Origin: an uncultured Rhizobium sp.
GTDB taxonomy: Bacteria > Pseudomonadota > Alphaproteobacteria > Rhizobiales > Rhizobiaceae
Reading direction: 5' to 3'
Assembly (NCBI GenBank): GCA_945952415.1
Contig: CAMFIF010000019.1
Location: forward strand, 1 to 64,000
DNA length: 64,000 nt
A program made the position numbers and the translations under genes. The number at the start of each line of letters is the position of its first letter. Position 1 is the first letter of the stretch. Shown here piece by piece: positions 24,197 through 32,225 of the stretch. The notes beneath the pieces were generated by a model, which saw nothing but the letters and a program-made list of their open reading frames with translations, ran no database searches and had not been told where the DNA came from.

Positions 24197-25219
24197 TCAG
24201 CCGAAGGCTTCAAGGATGGAAAGGATGGTCTGTTTCTTGTCGAGGTTATAGCCCTGCGCAATGGCGATCCGCTCCGCCATCTGGGTAGAGAGGCGCGACA
24301 ACCGGTCGGCCTCGGCCAGATGTCCCGAGAACGCGGCGTCCCGCGCCATGCGCATCAGCTCCTCGGTCACGTGGCCAATGAAGAAGGCGTGAATGACCTC
24401 CGCATCCTTGGCAGCCAGCACGTCGGCGAGCTTGTGCATCCTGCGCCGCCGCTCGGCGCCGGTGGCGCCAAGAATATCGCGAAAGGCGGCGATGATATCG
24501 AGACCGCCGTAATTCAGAAGCTTCAGGGCCTCGCCCACGCTGCCGCCCGCCATGGAAAGCACGGTTTCCCGGTCCTTGGCCGGAACGGCAACGCCAAGAT
24601 GGGCAAGCGCCTCTTCCATGTCTGCCGCGTGCAGTGGCTCCAGCCGCAGGCGCATGCAGCGGGACCGGATCGTCGGCAGCAGCTTGCCGGGCGCGTGGGT
24701 AAGCAGCAGGAGCAGCGATTTTTTCGGCGGCTCCTCCAGGATCTTCAGGAGCGCATTGGCCGCATTGCGGTTCATGTCGTCCGCCGGATCGATGATTGCA
24801 ATGCGCCAGTTGCCGGAACCGGAGGTCTGGCCGAAGAACTTGCCGACCTTGCGGACCTCGTCCACCGTGATTGCGCTTTTCAGCCGACCGCTTTTTTCGT
24901 CCACGGGCCGCTCGATGTGAAGCACGTTATGGGAAGCGCCCGACGCGATCTGCCGGCCGACGGCCGATTGCGGGTCCGGATCGGAAAGATCGGCTGGCGC
25001 TTCGACAGGATTTTCATGGGTCAACACATGGCTCGCAAAACGAAAGGCAAGCGTGGCCTTGCCGATCCCCTCCGGCCCCTCGATGAGAATGGCGTGATGA
25101 CCCTTGCCGGAGCGATAGGATTGCGCCAGGAAATCCTCGGCCGCGCGATGGCCGAACAGCCTGTTGTTGGCGGCCGGCGGGATCGCGCCGTCCAGAAGAC
25201 CTGGATCGGTATCGCTCAT
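24197..25219 (-). CDS. holB: DNA polymerase III subunit delta'
   Basis: A 340-residue clamp-loader subunit. The P-loop region reads [13 protein letters not shown], where the Walker lysine is followed by Ala; delta' is typically not an active ATPase. The [10 protein letters not shown] and [10 protein letters not shown] segments are typical of delta'. It overlaps tmk by 4 nt (ATGA), the common tmk-holB coupling. Confidence 0.93.
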   Translation of the reverse strand: MSDTDPGLLDGAIPPAANNRLFGHRAAEDFLAQSYRSGKGHHAILIEGPEGIGKATLAFRFASHVLTHENPVEAPADLSDPDPQSAVGRQIASGASHNVLHIERPVDEKSGRLKSAITVDEVRKVGKFFGQTSGSGNWRIAIIDPADDMNRNAANALLKILEEPPKKSLLLLLTHAPGKLLPTIRSRCMRLRLEPLHAADMEEALAHLGVAVPAKDRETVLSMAGGSVGEALKLLNYGGLDIIAAFRDILGATGAERRRRMHKLADVLAAKDAEVIHAFFIGHVTEELMRMARDAAFSGHLAEADRLSRLSTQMAERIAIAQGYNLDKKQTILSILEAFG

Positions 25220-25899
25220 CGGGCCTGATCTGCCTTCTGCCGGAGCCTGCCTGCTTCGGGTTTAAGCAGCACTTCGACGAGTTTGCGGATTTCGCCGGCG
25301 ATCTCATCCTCGCTGCGGGTGGCATCGACGACCTTGCAGCGGTCGGGTTCCCGCACGGCTATGTCGAGAAAGCCGTGGCGGCGCTTTTCATGGGTTTCGA
25401 GCTGTTCCCGCTCGAACCGGTCGGGGTCGGTGCTTTCCGCCCTGCCCCGGCTTCTGGCTCTTTCGAGCCCCATATCTGCGGGAATATCCAGAATGATCGT
25501 GCGATCCGGCACCACACCATTGATGGCGACCCGCTGGAGCGCCTCGATGAAATCCGGCTCCAGATTTCCTGTCACGCCCTGGTAGACCCGGGAACTGTCC
25601 ATGAAGCGATCGCACAGGACCACCGAGCCGCGCGAGAGCGCCGGGCGAATGACCTGCTCGACATGATCGGAACGGGCGGCGGCGAAAAGAAGCGCTTCCA
25701 TGCGCGTGCCATAGGCCTCGGCAGCGCCGTTCAGCAGCACATGCCGCACGGCTTCGGCGCCCGGCGATCCGCCGGGTTCACGGGTCACCACCACGTCCAG
25801 CCCCCGCTTTTCCAGCGCGGCCGCCAGCCGGCGGATCTGGGTGGATTTGCCCGCCCCTTCTCCCCCTTCGAAGCTGATGAATAGACCCGAGCGCGCCAA
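25216..25899 (-). CDS. tmk: Thymidylate kinase
   Basis: A 227-residue dTMP kinase, the step making dTDP for DNA synthesis. The P-loop [10 protein letters not shown], the DR-x motif ([10 protein letters not shown]) and the LID with Arg-rich RARSRGR are visible. The start is uncertain: a TTG at 25899 has GGGAAGG about 5 nt upstream and fits the family length, while a GTG at 25920 and an ATG at 25944 would add 7 or 15 residues. Its stop overlaps the holB start. Confidence 0.93.
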   Translation of the reverse strand: MARSGLFISFEGGEGAGKSTQIRRLAAALEKRGLDVVVTREPGGSPGAEAVRHVLLNGAAEAYGTRMEALLFAAARSDHVEQVIRPALSRGSVVLCDRFMDSSRVYQGVTGNLEPDFIEALQRVAINGVVPDRTIILDIPADMGLERARSRGRAESTDPDRFEREQLETHEKRRHGFLDIAVREPDRCKVVDATRSEDEIAGEIRKLVEVLLKPEAGRLRQKADQAR

Positions 25900-26009
25900 G
25901 AAAACCTTCCCGATTGTCACGGCAGGACAGCCGTTATCCTTCATCCTTTAATCGAACTTCGATTCCCGGCAAACCGTTCCCCGGGAACTGCGCGGCGCTT
26001 TTTGAACGC

Positions 26010-27239
26010 TCACCACCAGAAAAGCAGCAATTCCTTCACCGCATCGAAGGCCTTGTCGGTGAGGCCGCCTTCCTCCACCCGGCCCCTAGTATAGAGCGGG
26101 ACTTCGCGGAGCAGTTTCGGGCCCGCAAAGAGCGAGAGCCGGCCGACTTCCTTGCCCTCGGCCACGGGGGCATAGATGGGCCAGGTATAGGTGATATGGC
26201 CGGTGATCCGCTCCGGATTGGAGGCAGGAATGAAAACCTCGACATCCTCGCGCGCTGCCACTTCCACGGAAGATCGGGTGCCACCGTAAACGCTTACCTC
26301 GCCTACGGTTTCCCCGGTGGCGAAGAGCTTGCGATAGGCGAAGCTGGAGAGGCCCCATTCCACTACGCGTTTGGCCTCTTCCTGCCGTTCCTTGTCGGTC
26401 GCAAGCCCGCCCAGCGCCACGAACAGCCGCTTGCCGTCCCGCTCCACCGAAGCGGCAATGGAGAACCCCTGCCCCTCCGTAAAGCCTGTCGCGAGACCGT
26501 CAATGCCCAGACCCTGGGTGGCGAGCGGATTGCGGTTGCGCTGGCGGATCTTGTTCCACTCGAATTCGGGCATCGCATAGGTCTTGTAGACCTCGGGATA
26601 GGTCTGCTGCAGGTGCCGCGACAGGAGCACCAGTTCCTTTACGGTCGTCCGGTTATCCGGATGCGGCAGGCCGGAAGCATTCTTCATCGTGGTGATCTTG
26701 AGGCCAAGATCCCGCGCATGGTTGGTCATCCGCTCGGCAAATCGGTCCTCGGAGCCGGAAAGCCCCTCACCCAGAATGATGCAGGCATCATTGGCGGATA
26801 GCACCATGACGCCCTTCAGAAGATCATCCACGCGAATATCGGATTTCAACGCCGCGAACATGGTGGCCGTGCCCGAGGGCGCGCCACCCGTGCGCCAGGC
26901 ATGTTCACTGACCTTATAGACCGTGTCGATGCTGATTTCCCGGTTTTCGATAGCTCCGGCAACCGTGTCCGCCACCAGGATCTTCGCCAGCGAGGCAGGC
27001 GATATGGGATCGTTTTCGGCCTTTGCGAGCAGCACCGTGCCCGTGCGCGCCTCGATCATATAGGCCTGCTTGGCCTTGGTTTCGAAGCCGGCCGGTGCGC
27101 CTTCGGCGGCAAGGGCGGGCGCTGCGATACATCCGACAAGTAGAGCGGCGCGGCCGAGGTGCGAAAGGAATCGGAACAGGGCCCGTGAGCCTTTCGGCCC
27201 CTTTGGCGCACGAAGCGAAACCTGCTGAATTCCCATCAT
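26010..27239 (-). CDS. D-alanyl-D-alanine carboxypeptidase-like protein (PBP5 family)
   Basis: About 409 residues. A signal peptide ends at ALAAEG, so it is periplasmic. The serine-penicilloyl fold has the SLAK (SxxK) motif and SAND (SxN). The third motif, normally KTG, reads ATG in GLATGFTEG (Ala codon at 26490-26492), so the conserved lysine of the beta3 strand is missing. The C-terminal PBP5-like beta domain and a terminal hydrophobic tail (ELLLFWW) are present. By family it would trim D-Ala from peptidoglycan; with ATG in place of KTG the activity is open. Start by GGGAA before the ATG at 27239; other ATGs lie nearby. It is 110 nt upstream of tmk on the same strand. Confidence 0.88.
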   Translation of the reverse strand: MMGIQQVSLRAPKGPKGSRALFRFLSHLGRAALLVGCIAAPALAAEGAPAGFETKAKQAYMIEARTGTVLLAKAENDPISPASLAKILVADTVAGAIENREISIDTVYKVSEHAWRTGGAPSGTATMFAALKSDIRVDDLLKGVMVLSANDACIILGEGLSGSEDRFAERMTNHARDLGLKITTMKNASGLPHPDNRTTVKELVLLSRHLQQTYPEVYKTYAMPEFEWNKIRQRNRNPLATQGLGIDGLATGFTEGQGFSIAASVERDGKRLFVALGGLATDKERQEEAKRVVEWGLSSFAYRKLFATGETVGEVSVYGGTRSSVEVAAREDVEVFIPASNPERITGHITYTWPIYAPVAEGKEVGRLSLFAGPKLLREVPLYTRGRVEEGGLTDKAFDAVKELLLFWW

Positions 27240-27377
27240 GATTCCCGTCCACCACATTCCCCGCATCTAGCGGCAGGCAAAGGGAAATGCCAAGCGGCAG
27301 GTGGTGAAATCCCCTTCCGTCTCAGCGCGTGCGGCCAGGGCCGCGACATCCTTGCAACGCCTGTGGGCGCCGAGGGC

Positions 27378-28430
27378 TCAGGAATGCGTGCGGCGATAGG
27401 AAGCGAGGATGGATTCGGACGTCAGTTCGCCCTTGAAGATCAGCACCGCATCGAAGGGGCCATCCGCATGGGCGGGCACTTCGATATAGGCCGATGCGCT
27501 GGAGGCACCGCCAAGCGAGAACATCGGGCGCTCGTAGGGGAAAGGCCCGATATCGGGTAGTGCCGGGAAGCTTGCCATATCCGCCTGCGCATCCAGCGTG
27601 TTCGGAGCCGCGGCCGGCATGGCGGCAAAGGCGGCACCAGCATTTTGCTGCTGCAATTCCCCGCCGCTCGGCGTGCTGCCGCCATAGCCGATTGCGGAGG
27701 CCTGGGCATCGAGCGTCTGAACCTGCTTGCGCAGCGGCTCGGCGGAGGCCACCATGACGCCCGTTGCGATCTGACCTTCCGGCATGACGGACGGCGCACG
27801 GCTGCCGGCCGGGCGATAGGACGCCATCAGCATCGGCATGTCATGACCATCCATGCGGGCCTTGCCCACATATTGCACGCGCACCTTGCCGGTACCGCTG
27901 TGCTTGAGATCGAGCATCTCCGCGGTCTTGCCCGAGAGATCGATGATGCGGTTCGAATGGTAGGGACCGCGATCGTTGACGCGCACGATGATGGAGGACC
28001 CATTCTCGACATTGGTCACGCGGGCATAGGAGGGCAGCGGGAAGGTTGGATGAGCGGCGGAAAGCCCCTGCAGGTCATAGACTTCGCCATTGGCCGTCAG
28101 GCGCCCGTGAAAGGCGGAACCGTACCAGGAGGCAATGCCCACCTTGTCATAGTTCTTGTCTTCCTTGGGGAAATAGCGCTTGCCCTTCACCATATAGGGT
28201 TTGCCCACCATGTAGCGGCCACCGCCCTTCGGGATATTCTTGCCGTAGGCCACGCGCGGGCTCGCCTTCACGCCATATTCGGATTCGGCGAAATATTCCT
28301 TGCCATGCTTGCCGGAAGACCGGGGACCCTGGGTGGTGCCGCAGGAGGCCAGTCCCAGGCACAAGGCTCCCAAGGCGAACCATCTGAGGCTGGAAGTCCT
28401 GGAAAGGATGCCCCGTCCGTCACGGCTCAT
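27378..28430 (-). CDS. rlpA: RlpA-like lipoprotein (septal ring lytic transglycosylase family)
   Basis: About 350 residues. A lipoprotein signal peptide with lipobox LASC places it in the outer membrane. The double-psi beta-barrel RlpA domain follows (about 100-190), with ASWYG, HGRLTANGE and RVNDRGPY motifs. The C-terminal 150 residues are low in complexity and carry no clear SPOR domain. RlpA proteins cleave glycan strands lacking stem peptides at the septum in some species. The ATG at 28430 has GAGGG about 9 nt upstream; 28457 is an alternative. Its neighbour is the D,D-carboxypeptidase-like gene, fitting a cell-wall theme. Confidence 0.9.
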   Translation of the reverse strand: MSRDGRGILSRTSSLRWFALGALCLGLASCGTTQGPRSSGKHGKEYFAESEYGVKASPRVAYGKNIPKGGGRYMVGKPYMVKGKRYFPKEDKNYDKVGIASWYGSAFHGRLTANGEVYDLQGLSAAHPTFPLPSYARVTNVENGSSIIVRVNDRGPYHSNRIIDLSGKTAEMLDLKHSGTGKVRVQYVGKARMDGHDMPMLMASYRPAGSRAPSVMPEGQIATGVMVASAEPLRKQVQTLDAQASAIGYGGSTPSGGELQQQNAGAAFAAMPAAAPNTLDAQADMASFPALPDIGPFPYERPMFSLGGASSASAYIEVPAHADGPFDAVLIFKGELTSESILASYRRTHS

Positions 28431-28544
28431 AGTCATTACCCTCAACGCAATACTCATCAGGCTTTCCGGCGAACGGCCCCGGAATCCGGGATCCCCCCGT
28501 CCGCACGGGTTCCGATGCCAGAACATGCGCGGAAGATGGCGAAA

Positions 28545-28655
28545 ATGCGAATTAAATTGTGGAGAAGGCTTCTTAAGTTCTTGATATGGTTAACAAGAAG
28601 CTACCACAGGGCTCTTTATAGGGATCCGAATCAACGAAATCCCGTAAAAGAATAA
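28545..28655 (+). CDS. Candidate 36-residue basic amphipathic protein
   Basis: A short frame in the otherwise gene-free 28431-28808 stretch. The product begins MRIKLWRRLLKFLIWL and is rich in Arg, Lys and Leu, like a basic amphipathic helix. GGAAG lies 9 nt before the ATG. It vaguely recalls the short DUF1127 (YjiS-like) proteins common in rhizobia, but too few residues match to claim this. It could be chance. Confidence 0.35.
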   Translation: MRIKLWRRLLKFLIWLTRSYHRALYRDPNQRNPVKE

Positions 28656-28741
28656 TGTTCTCTCGGCAGGTTCATTATGCGACCCACGTCGCCCTGCGGT
28701 TCGCTTTACTGAAACAGACGTGCCTTTAATTACGAAAATCA

Positions 28742-28766
28742 GGAACAATTTATCTTCAGGGAGGTT
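28742..28766 (+). promoter_or_regulatory. EcfG-type (general stress) promoter of the manganese catalase
   Basis: GGAAC (28742-28746), then 16 nt, then GGTT (28763-28766). This fits the alphaproteobacterial EcfG consensus GGAAC-N16/17-cGTT except for the least conserved base. The implied start is near 28772, 37 nt before the catalase ATG. Confidence 0.65.
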
Positions 28767-28808
28767 GCACCACTGGCCGGGGCGGCCCCATCTTCCAAGG
28801 AGATCCAC

Positions 28809-29645
28809 ATGTTCTATACCGACAACAGGCTGCAATATCCGGTTCGCGTGGAACGGCCCGATCCGCTCTTCGCCCGTGCGCTGCAACAGGCCATCGGCGG
28901 TGTCGAAGGCGAGATCCGCGTGGCCATGCAGTATTTCTTCCAGGCCTGCGGTGCGCGCGGCAATCCCAAGTTCCGTGACATGCTGATGAACACAGCATCG
29001 GAGGAGCTCGGCCATATCGAGATGCTGGCGACGGCCGTGGCGCTCAATCTGGAAGGCGCGCCCACGGCGCTGAAGGAAGAAGTGGCGGCGGACCCCGTCG
29101 GCGGTGCTGTTCTTGGCGGCATGAACATGAAGAACCTGCTCTCTGCCGGCCTCGCCGCAATGCCGGTCGATTCCGATGGCGTGCCCTTTGACATGTCGCA
29201 CATCTATGCGAGCGGCAATATCGCCGCCGACATGACCGCCAATGTGACGGCGGAATCCACGGGCCGGGTGCTTGCCGTGCGCCTTTACAACATGACCAGT
29301 GATCCCGGCATGAAGGACATGCTCTCCTTCCTGATCGCACGGGACACCATGCACCAGAACCAGTGGCTGGCAGCGCTGGAGGAACTGGGCGGCAGCACCG
29401 GAGTGTTCCCTATTCCGAACAGCTTCCCGCAGGACAGCGAGCAGCGCGATTTCAGCTATTCCTATCTGGGCTTCCAGCACGATGGCAGCCCGCCGGCACC
29501 GGGTCGCTGGGCGGAAGGTCCCTCCCCCGATGGGAAGGGCGAGTTTTCGACCCGTATCGCCGAGCCGCATGGCCAGAAGCCCGTTCTCGGCCCCTCCATG
29601 CCCGGCACCGGTGCGCAGGCGGAGCAGGAAAACCCCGTCATCTGA
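28809..29645 (+). CDS. Manganese catalase
   Basis: A 278-residue non-heme dimanganese catalase that splits hydrogen peroxide in the cytosol. All five metal ligands can be placed: Glu35, Glu66 and His69 (EELGHIEM) match the family numbering exactly, and the second helix pair provides Glu in AESTGR and His in DTMHQNQ. A C-terminal arm rich in Pro and Gly follows residue 210. CAAGGAG is upstream of the ATG. It is a single gene behind a probable EcfG promoter, so it is likely made in the general stress response. A hairpin follows. Confidence 0.95.
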   Translation: MFYTDNRLQYPVRVERPDPLFARALQQAIGGVEGEIRVAMQYFFQACGARGNPKFRDMLMNTASEELGHIEMLATAVALNLEGAPTALKEEVAADPVGGAVLGGMNMKNLLSAGLAAMPVDSDGVPFDMSHIYASGNIAADMTANVTAESTGRVLAVRLYNMTSDPGMKDMLSFLIARDTMHQNQWLAALEELGGSTGVFPIPNSFPQDSEQRDFSYSYLGFQHDGSPPAPGRWAEGPSPDGKGEFSTRIAEPHGQKPVLGPSMPGTGAQAEQENPVI

Positions 29646-29667
29646 CCGGCTGAAATCTGGTCCCTTG

Positions 29668-29690
29668 AACGTCGCCCATGTGGCGACGTT
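29668..29690. terminator. Hairpin between catalase and glycosyltransferase genes
   Basis: A perfect 9-bp stem (AACGTCGCC 29668-29676 with GGCGACGTT 29682-29690) with a 5-nt loop lies between converging genes. A T tract is lacking, so terminator strength is doubtful. Confidence 0.5.
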
Positions 29691-29742
29691 CTCCTTCATC
29701 GTGAAGAATGCACTTCGCATTATGGGAACCGTAAGGCCACCC

Positions 29743-31452
29743 CTACCCCGCGCGCTGCGGCAGGGCAGGCACGGCAATATGGTCGGGCGGCAGGCCGTTG
29801 CGGGCGCGCTCCACCATCATTTCGAATGCTTTTTCCAGATGCCGCACTAGCCGCTCCGTATCGAAGAGCGGCGCCGTATCCCGCGCCGCTGCGAGGCCGG
29901 CTCGAAGCGCGGCCCGCCGCGCGGGATCCGCCGCAAGGCTCTCGCAGATCTCGACGAACTGGTCGTCATCCTCTGCTACCAGCGCACCCAGCCCAACCGC
30001 CCGCAACAGGCTTTCGGATACGCGGGAGGAGAAATTGCCGCCCTTACGGGTCACCACGGGCAGCCCCGCCCACAGCTTGTCAGAGGTGGTGGTATGTCCA
30101 TTGCAGGGAAAGGTATCGAGGCCGATATCCGCCGCGCCGAGGCGCGCGAGATGGGGACCAACCCCGGTACGCGCGGCAAAGAAGATCCGCTCCGCAGCCA
30201 CGCCCCTCTCGGCCATCAGCCGCAGAACATTGCTCCTCCCCGTCTCCGACTCGCAGATCATCCACAACACGCCATCCGGCACGGACCTCAGCACCCGGGC
30301 CCAGAGATCCAGCGTGCCGAGGGTGATCTTGCGGATATGGTTCGCCGACATGAAGATGACCTTGTCCTCCGGCAGACCCAGCTCCACCCGGCTCATGGTC
30401 TGCGGCCGCGGCCTGTAGAAATTGTCGTTCACCTGATAGGATTCCGGCAGCCAGCAGAACTTCTCTTCAAAAAACGCTTCGCTTTCGGGCGGACAGACGA
30501 CCTTGTCGCCGATGATGTAGTCGCAATCGATGCCCACGCCCGAGCCCGGGAAGCCGAGATAGGCCGCCTGGATCGGGGCGAGGCCCTGATTGAAGAGGTC
30601 GGGCCAGGCATTGTCCGTGTGCCCTTTCAGATCGATCGCAATATCGAGTTCGTGCGATCGCACAAAGGCCGCGGCCTCCTCCACACCCATATCGCGAATG
30701 CGGAAGATCCTGTTGGCGTTCCTGGTGCGAAAACCCTGCGTCGGCTCGACATAGCCGTCAGGCGAATGGCAATAGATACGCACATCGAAACGGCCAGGAT
30801 CATGCAGGTCGAAGGCGCGATTCAACAGGCAAAGCGTTGCGTGATATTCCGAGAGATCACTGGAGAAATAGCCAACGCGGATGCGCTCGCCGAAGCGATG
30901 CGGCCGGTTACGGCGCAGAAGGCGCGCGGCCGGATCGAACCGCTTGCCATCCTGCGACCGGATCTTGAAGTTCAGCCGTTCGTCGCCGCACCACATGATG
31001 TGATCATGCAGCAATTCACAGCCGATGACGAATGCGTCATCTGCCTCAAAGGCAGCCAGCGTCTTCGCGTCCGAGGCGGCACTTTCCTCCAGGTTGAGAT
31101 CGCGCCGCACGTAATGCCGGTAATGTACCAGCGCATCCCGGTTTCCCGGCTCGGCCGCCAGAATGGCGCGCGCAGCCGAAAGCACGCGCGGCGTGTCGTC
31201 CAGATTGTGGCTGAGGGTGAGCGCCATGCGCAGGAACACGAGCTTTCGGGCAGGCTCGAGCTTCGCAAGCTCGAAGAGAATATCCACCGCCCCGCTATAC
31301 TGGTGAAGCTTCGTCATGCTCATGGCCAGCCGCGTGAGGGACGCCACATCGAGCCGGCTTCCGGAATTGCGCAGCGGCTGCAAAAGCTGCATCACGCGAA
31401 CATAGTTTCCTTCGTTATAGCTTCGCTCCGCCTCGCGTGCGACATTGCTCAT
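29743..31452 (-). CDS. GT41-family glycosyltransferase (O-GlcNAc transferase-like)
   Basis: A 569-residue protein. Residues 1-150 are helical, TPR-like repeats. From about 185 the GT-B domains of glycosyltransferase family 41 follow: IRVGYFSSDLSEY, IDLKGHTDNAW, PIQAAYLGFPGS, and the sugar-nucleotide segment LDTFPCNGHTTTSD. Eukaryotic relatives add GlcNAc to Ser/Thr of proteins, while bacterial ones glycosylate adhesins or other proteins; the target here is unknown. No signal peptide, so cytosolic. It is a single gene, convergent with the catalase. Confidence 0.9.
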   Translation of the reverse strand: MSNVAREAERSYNEGNYVRVMQLLQPLRNSGSRLDVASLTRLAMSMTKLHQYSGAVDILFELAKLEPARKLVFLRMALTLSHNLDDTPRVLSAARAILAAEPGNRDALVHYRHYVRRDLNLEESAASDAKTLAAFEADDAFVIGCELLHDHIMWCGDERLNFKIRSQDGKRFDPAARLLRRNRPHRFGERIRVGYFSSDLSEYHATLCLLNRAFDLHDPGRFDVRIYCHSPDGYVEPTQGFRTRNANRIFRIRDMGVEEAAAFVRSHELDIAIDLKGHTDNAWPDLFNQGLAPIQAAYLGFPGSGVGIDCDYIIGDKVVCPPESEAFFEEKFCWLPESYQVNDNFYRPRPQTMSRVELGLPEDKVIFMSANHIRKITLGTLDLWARVLRSVPDGVLWMICESETGRSNVLRLMAERGVAAERIFFAARTGVGPHLARLGAADIGLDTFPCNGHTTTSDKLWAGLPVVTRKGGNFSSRVSESLLRAVGLGALVAEDDDQFVEICESLAADPARRAALRAGLAAARDTAPLFDTERLVRHLEKAFEMMVERARNGLPPDHIAVPALPQRAG

Positions 31453-31612
31453 CCATTCTCTCCGGAAATTGCATATTTAAAACAACTATATCCATTTAGC
31501 TTGCTTGGATCTTGCCGCCCTTTTCCTGCCGACCCACAGTCACCGGCACCGACCCAAAGAAAACGGCCGGCGAAACCGCCAGCCGCTTCCTTTCAAATCC
31601 GGATTGCTACAC

Positions 31613-31864
31613 TCAGCGACCGGAAATCCGGTCGCCCCGCACCCAGCCCGGCCGCCCCCAGTTACGCACCCTCATGCGCGGATAGACAACAAGCGACAAA
31701 AAGGGCGCCAGGCCGAAAGCCAGAACCACGACCGCAGGAATGAGATATTTCGCGTGAACCGCAAGGGCCGGAACTGACAGCACCGCGATCGCGCCCAGCC
31801 CGAACAGCATCGCGTTGATCTGCATGGAGACGATGATCCGAAGCCAGTTGTTGGTGGAAATCAT
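31613..31864 (-). CDS. Small two-span membrane protein, 83 residues
   Basis: The ATG at 31864 has a near-ideal AAGGAGG 7 nt upstream. The product has two hydrophobic helices (about 10-33 and 40-63) separated by a short HAK loop, and a basic tail with RMRVRNWGRPGW. I recognise no family. It lies just downstream of the interrupted tRNA-Ser locus on the same strand (116-nt gap), though with its own ribosome site. Confidence 0.7.
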   Translation of the reverse strand: MISTNNWLRIIVSMQINAMLFGLGAIAVLSVPALAVHAKYLIPAVVVLAFGLAPFLSLVVYPRMRVRNWGRPGWVRGDRISGR

Positions 31865-31980
31865 GGCGAACCTCCTTCGTTTGGCTGATAACAGTCAATG
31901 GAGGGATGAGGTTCCGCGAGGATCGACGGCTGCTTTGGCTGATAGCCATGCAGGCGCATCCGTTATGGACAGCAGAATCT

Positions 31981-32031
31981 TGGCGGAAGAGGTGGGATTC
32001 GAACCCACGGTACGGTTTCCCGCACGCCGGT
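31981..32031 (-). tRNA. tRNA-Ser(UGA), 3' exon (resident gene, interrupted)
   Basis: The 51-nt 3' part of a tRNA-Ser: the 3' side of the anticodon stem (ACCGG), a 6-bp long variable arm, the T-arm (GTGGG-TTCGAAT-CCCAC), the acceptor strand CTCTTCC, and an encoded GCCA. It has no 5' half of its own. The missing half is at 34588-34626, and joining the two gives a 90-nt tRNA in which every stem pairs. The break is exactly between anticodon loop and stem, filled by a group II intron. Confidence 0.93.
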
Positions 32032-32116
32032 GTAGGATCGACACGCAAGTCTCTCGGTGGAGAACATCACGGGCCTTCCTCCGAACCGTGCTTGCGACTT
32101 TCGTAGCACACGGCTC
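32032..32116 (-). other. Intron domains V and VI
   Basis: Domain V (32116-32083) is 34 nt, begins GAGCCGTG and ends CACGGTTC, carries the catalytic AGC triad and a CGAAAG tetraloop cap. This is the most conserved group II signature. Domain VI follows; AGGA near its 5' end can pair with TCCT next to the 3' end, leaving A at seven nt from the splice site as the likely branch point. Confidence 0.9.
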
Positions 32117-32135
32117 TCCAGTGATCATTAGCGAG

Positions 32136-32225
32136 TGGCGGAAAGGGTGGGATTCGAACCCACGGGACGCGTAAACGCCCGGAAGTTTTCAAGACTTCTG
32201 CCTTAGACCACTCGGCCACCTTTCC
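32136..32225 (-). tRNA. tRNA-Ser(UGA) encoded inside the intron
   Basis: A complete 90-nt tRNA-Ser with encoded CCA. Acceptor GGAAAGG/CCTTTCC, D-arm GCC/GGC, anticodon stem GAAGT/ACTTC, loop CTTGAAA (anticodon UGA), long variable arm, T-arm GTGGG/CCCAC. It differs from the interrupted resident tRNA in the acceptor, D-stem, anticodon stem and variable arm, but has the same anticodon loop and T-arm. Its first base directly follows the TAA stop of the intron ORF, and its CCA end is 19 nt before domain V, so it lies in intron domain IV. It reads UCN serine codons and can replace the tRNA that the intron interrupts. Confidence 0.95.
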
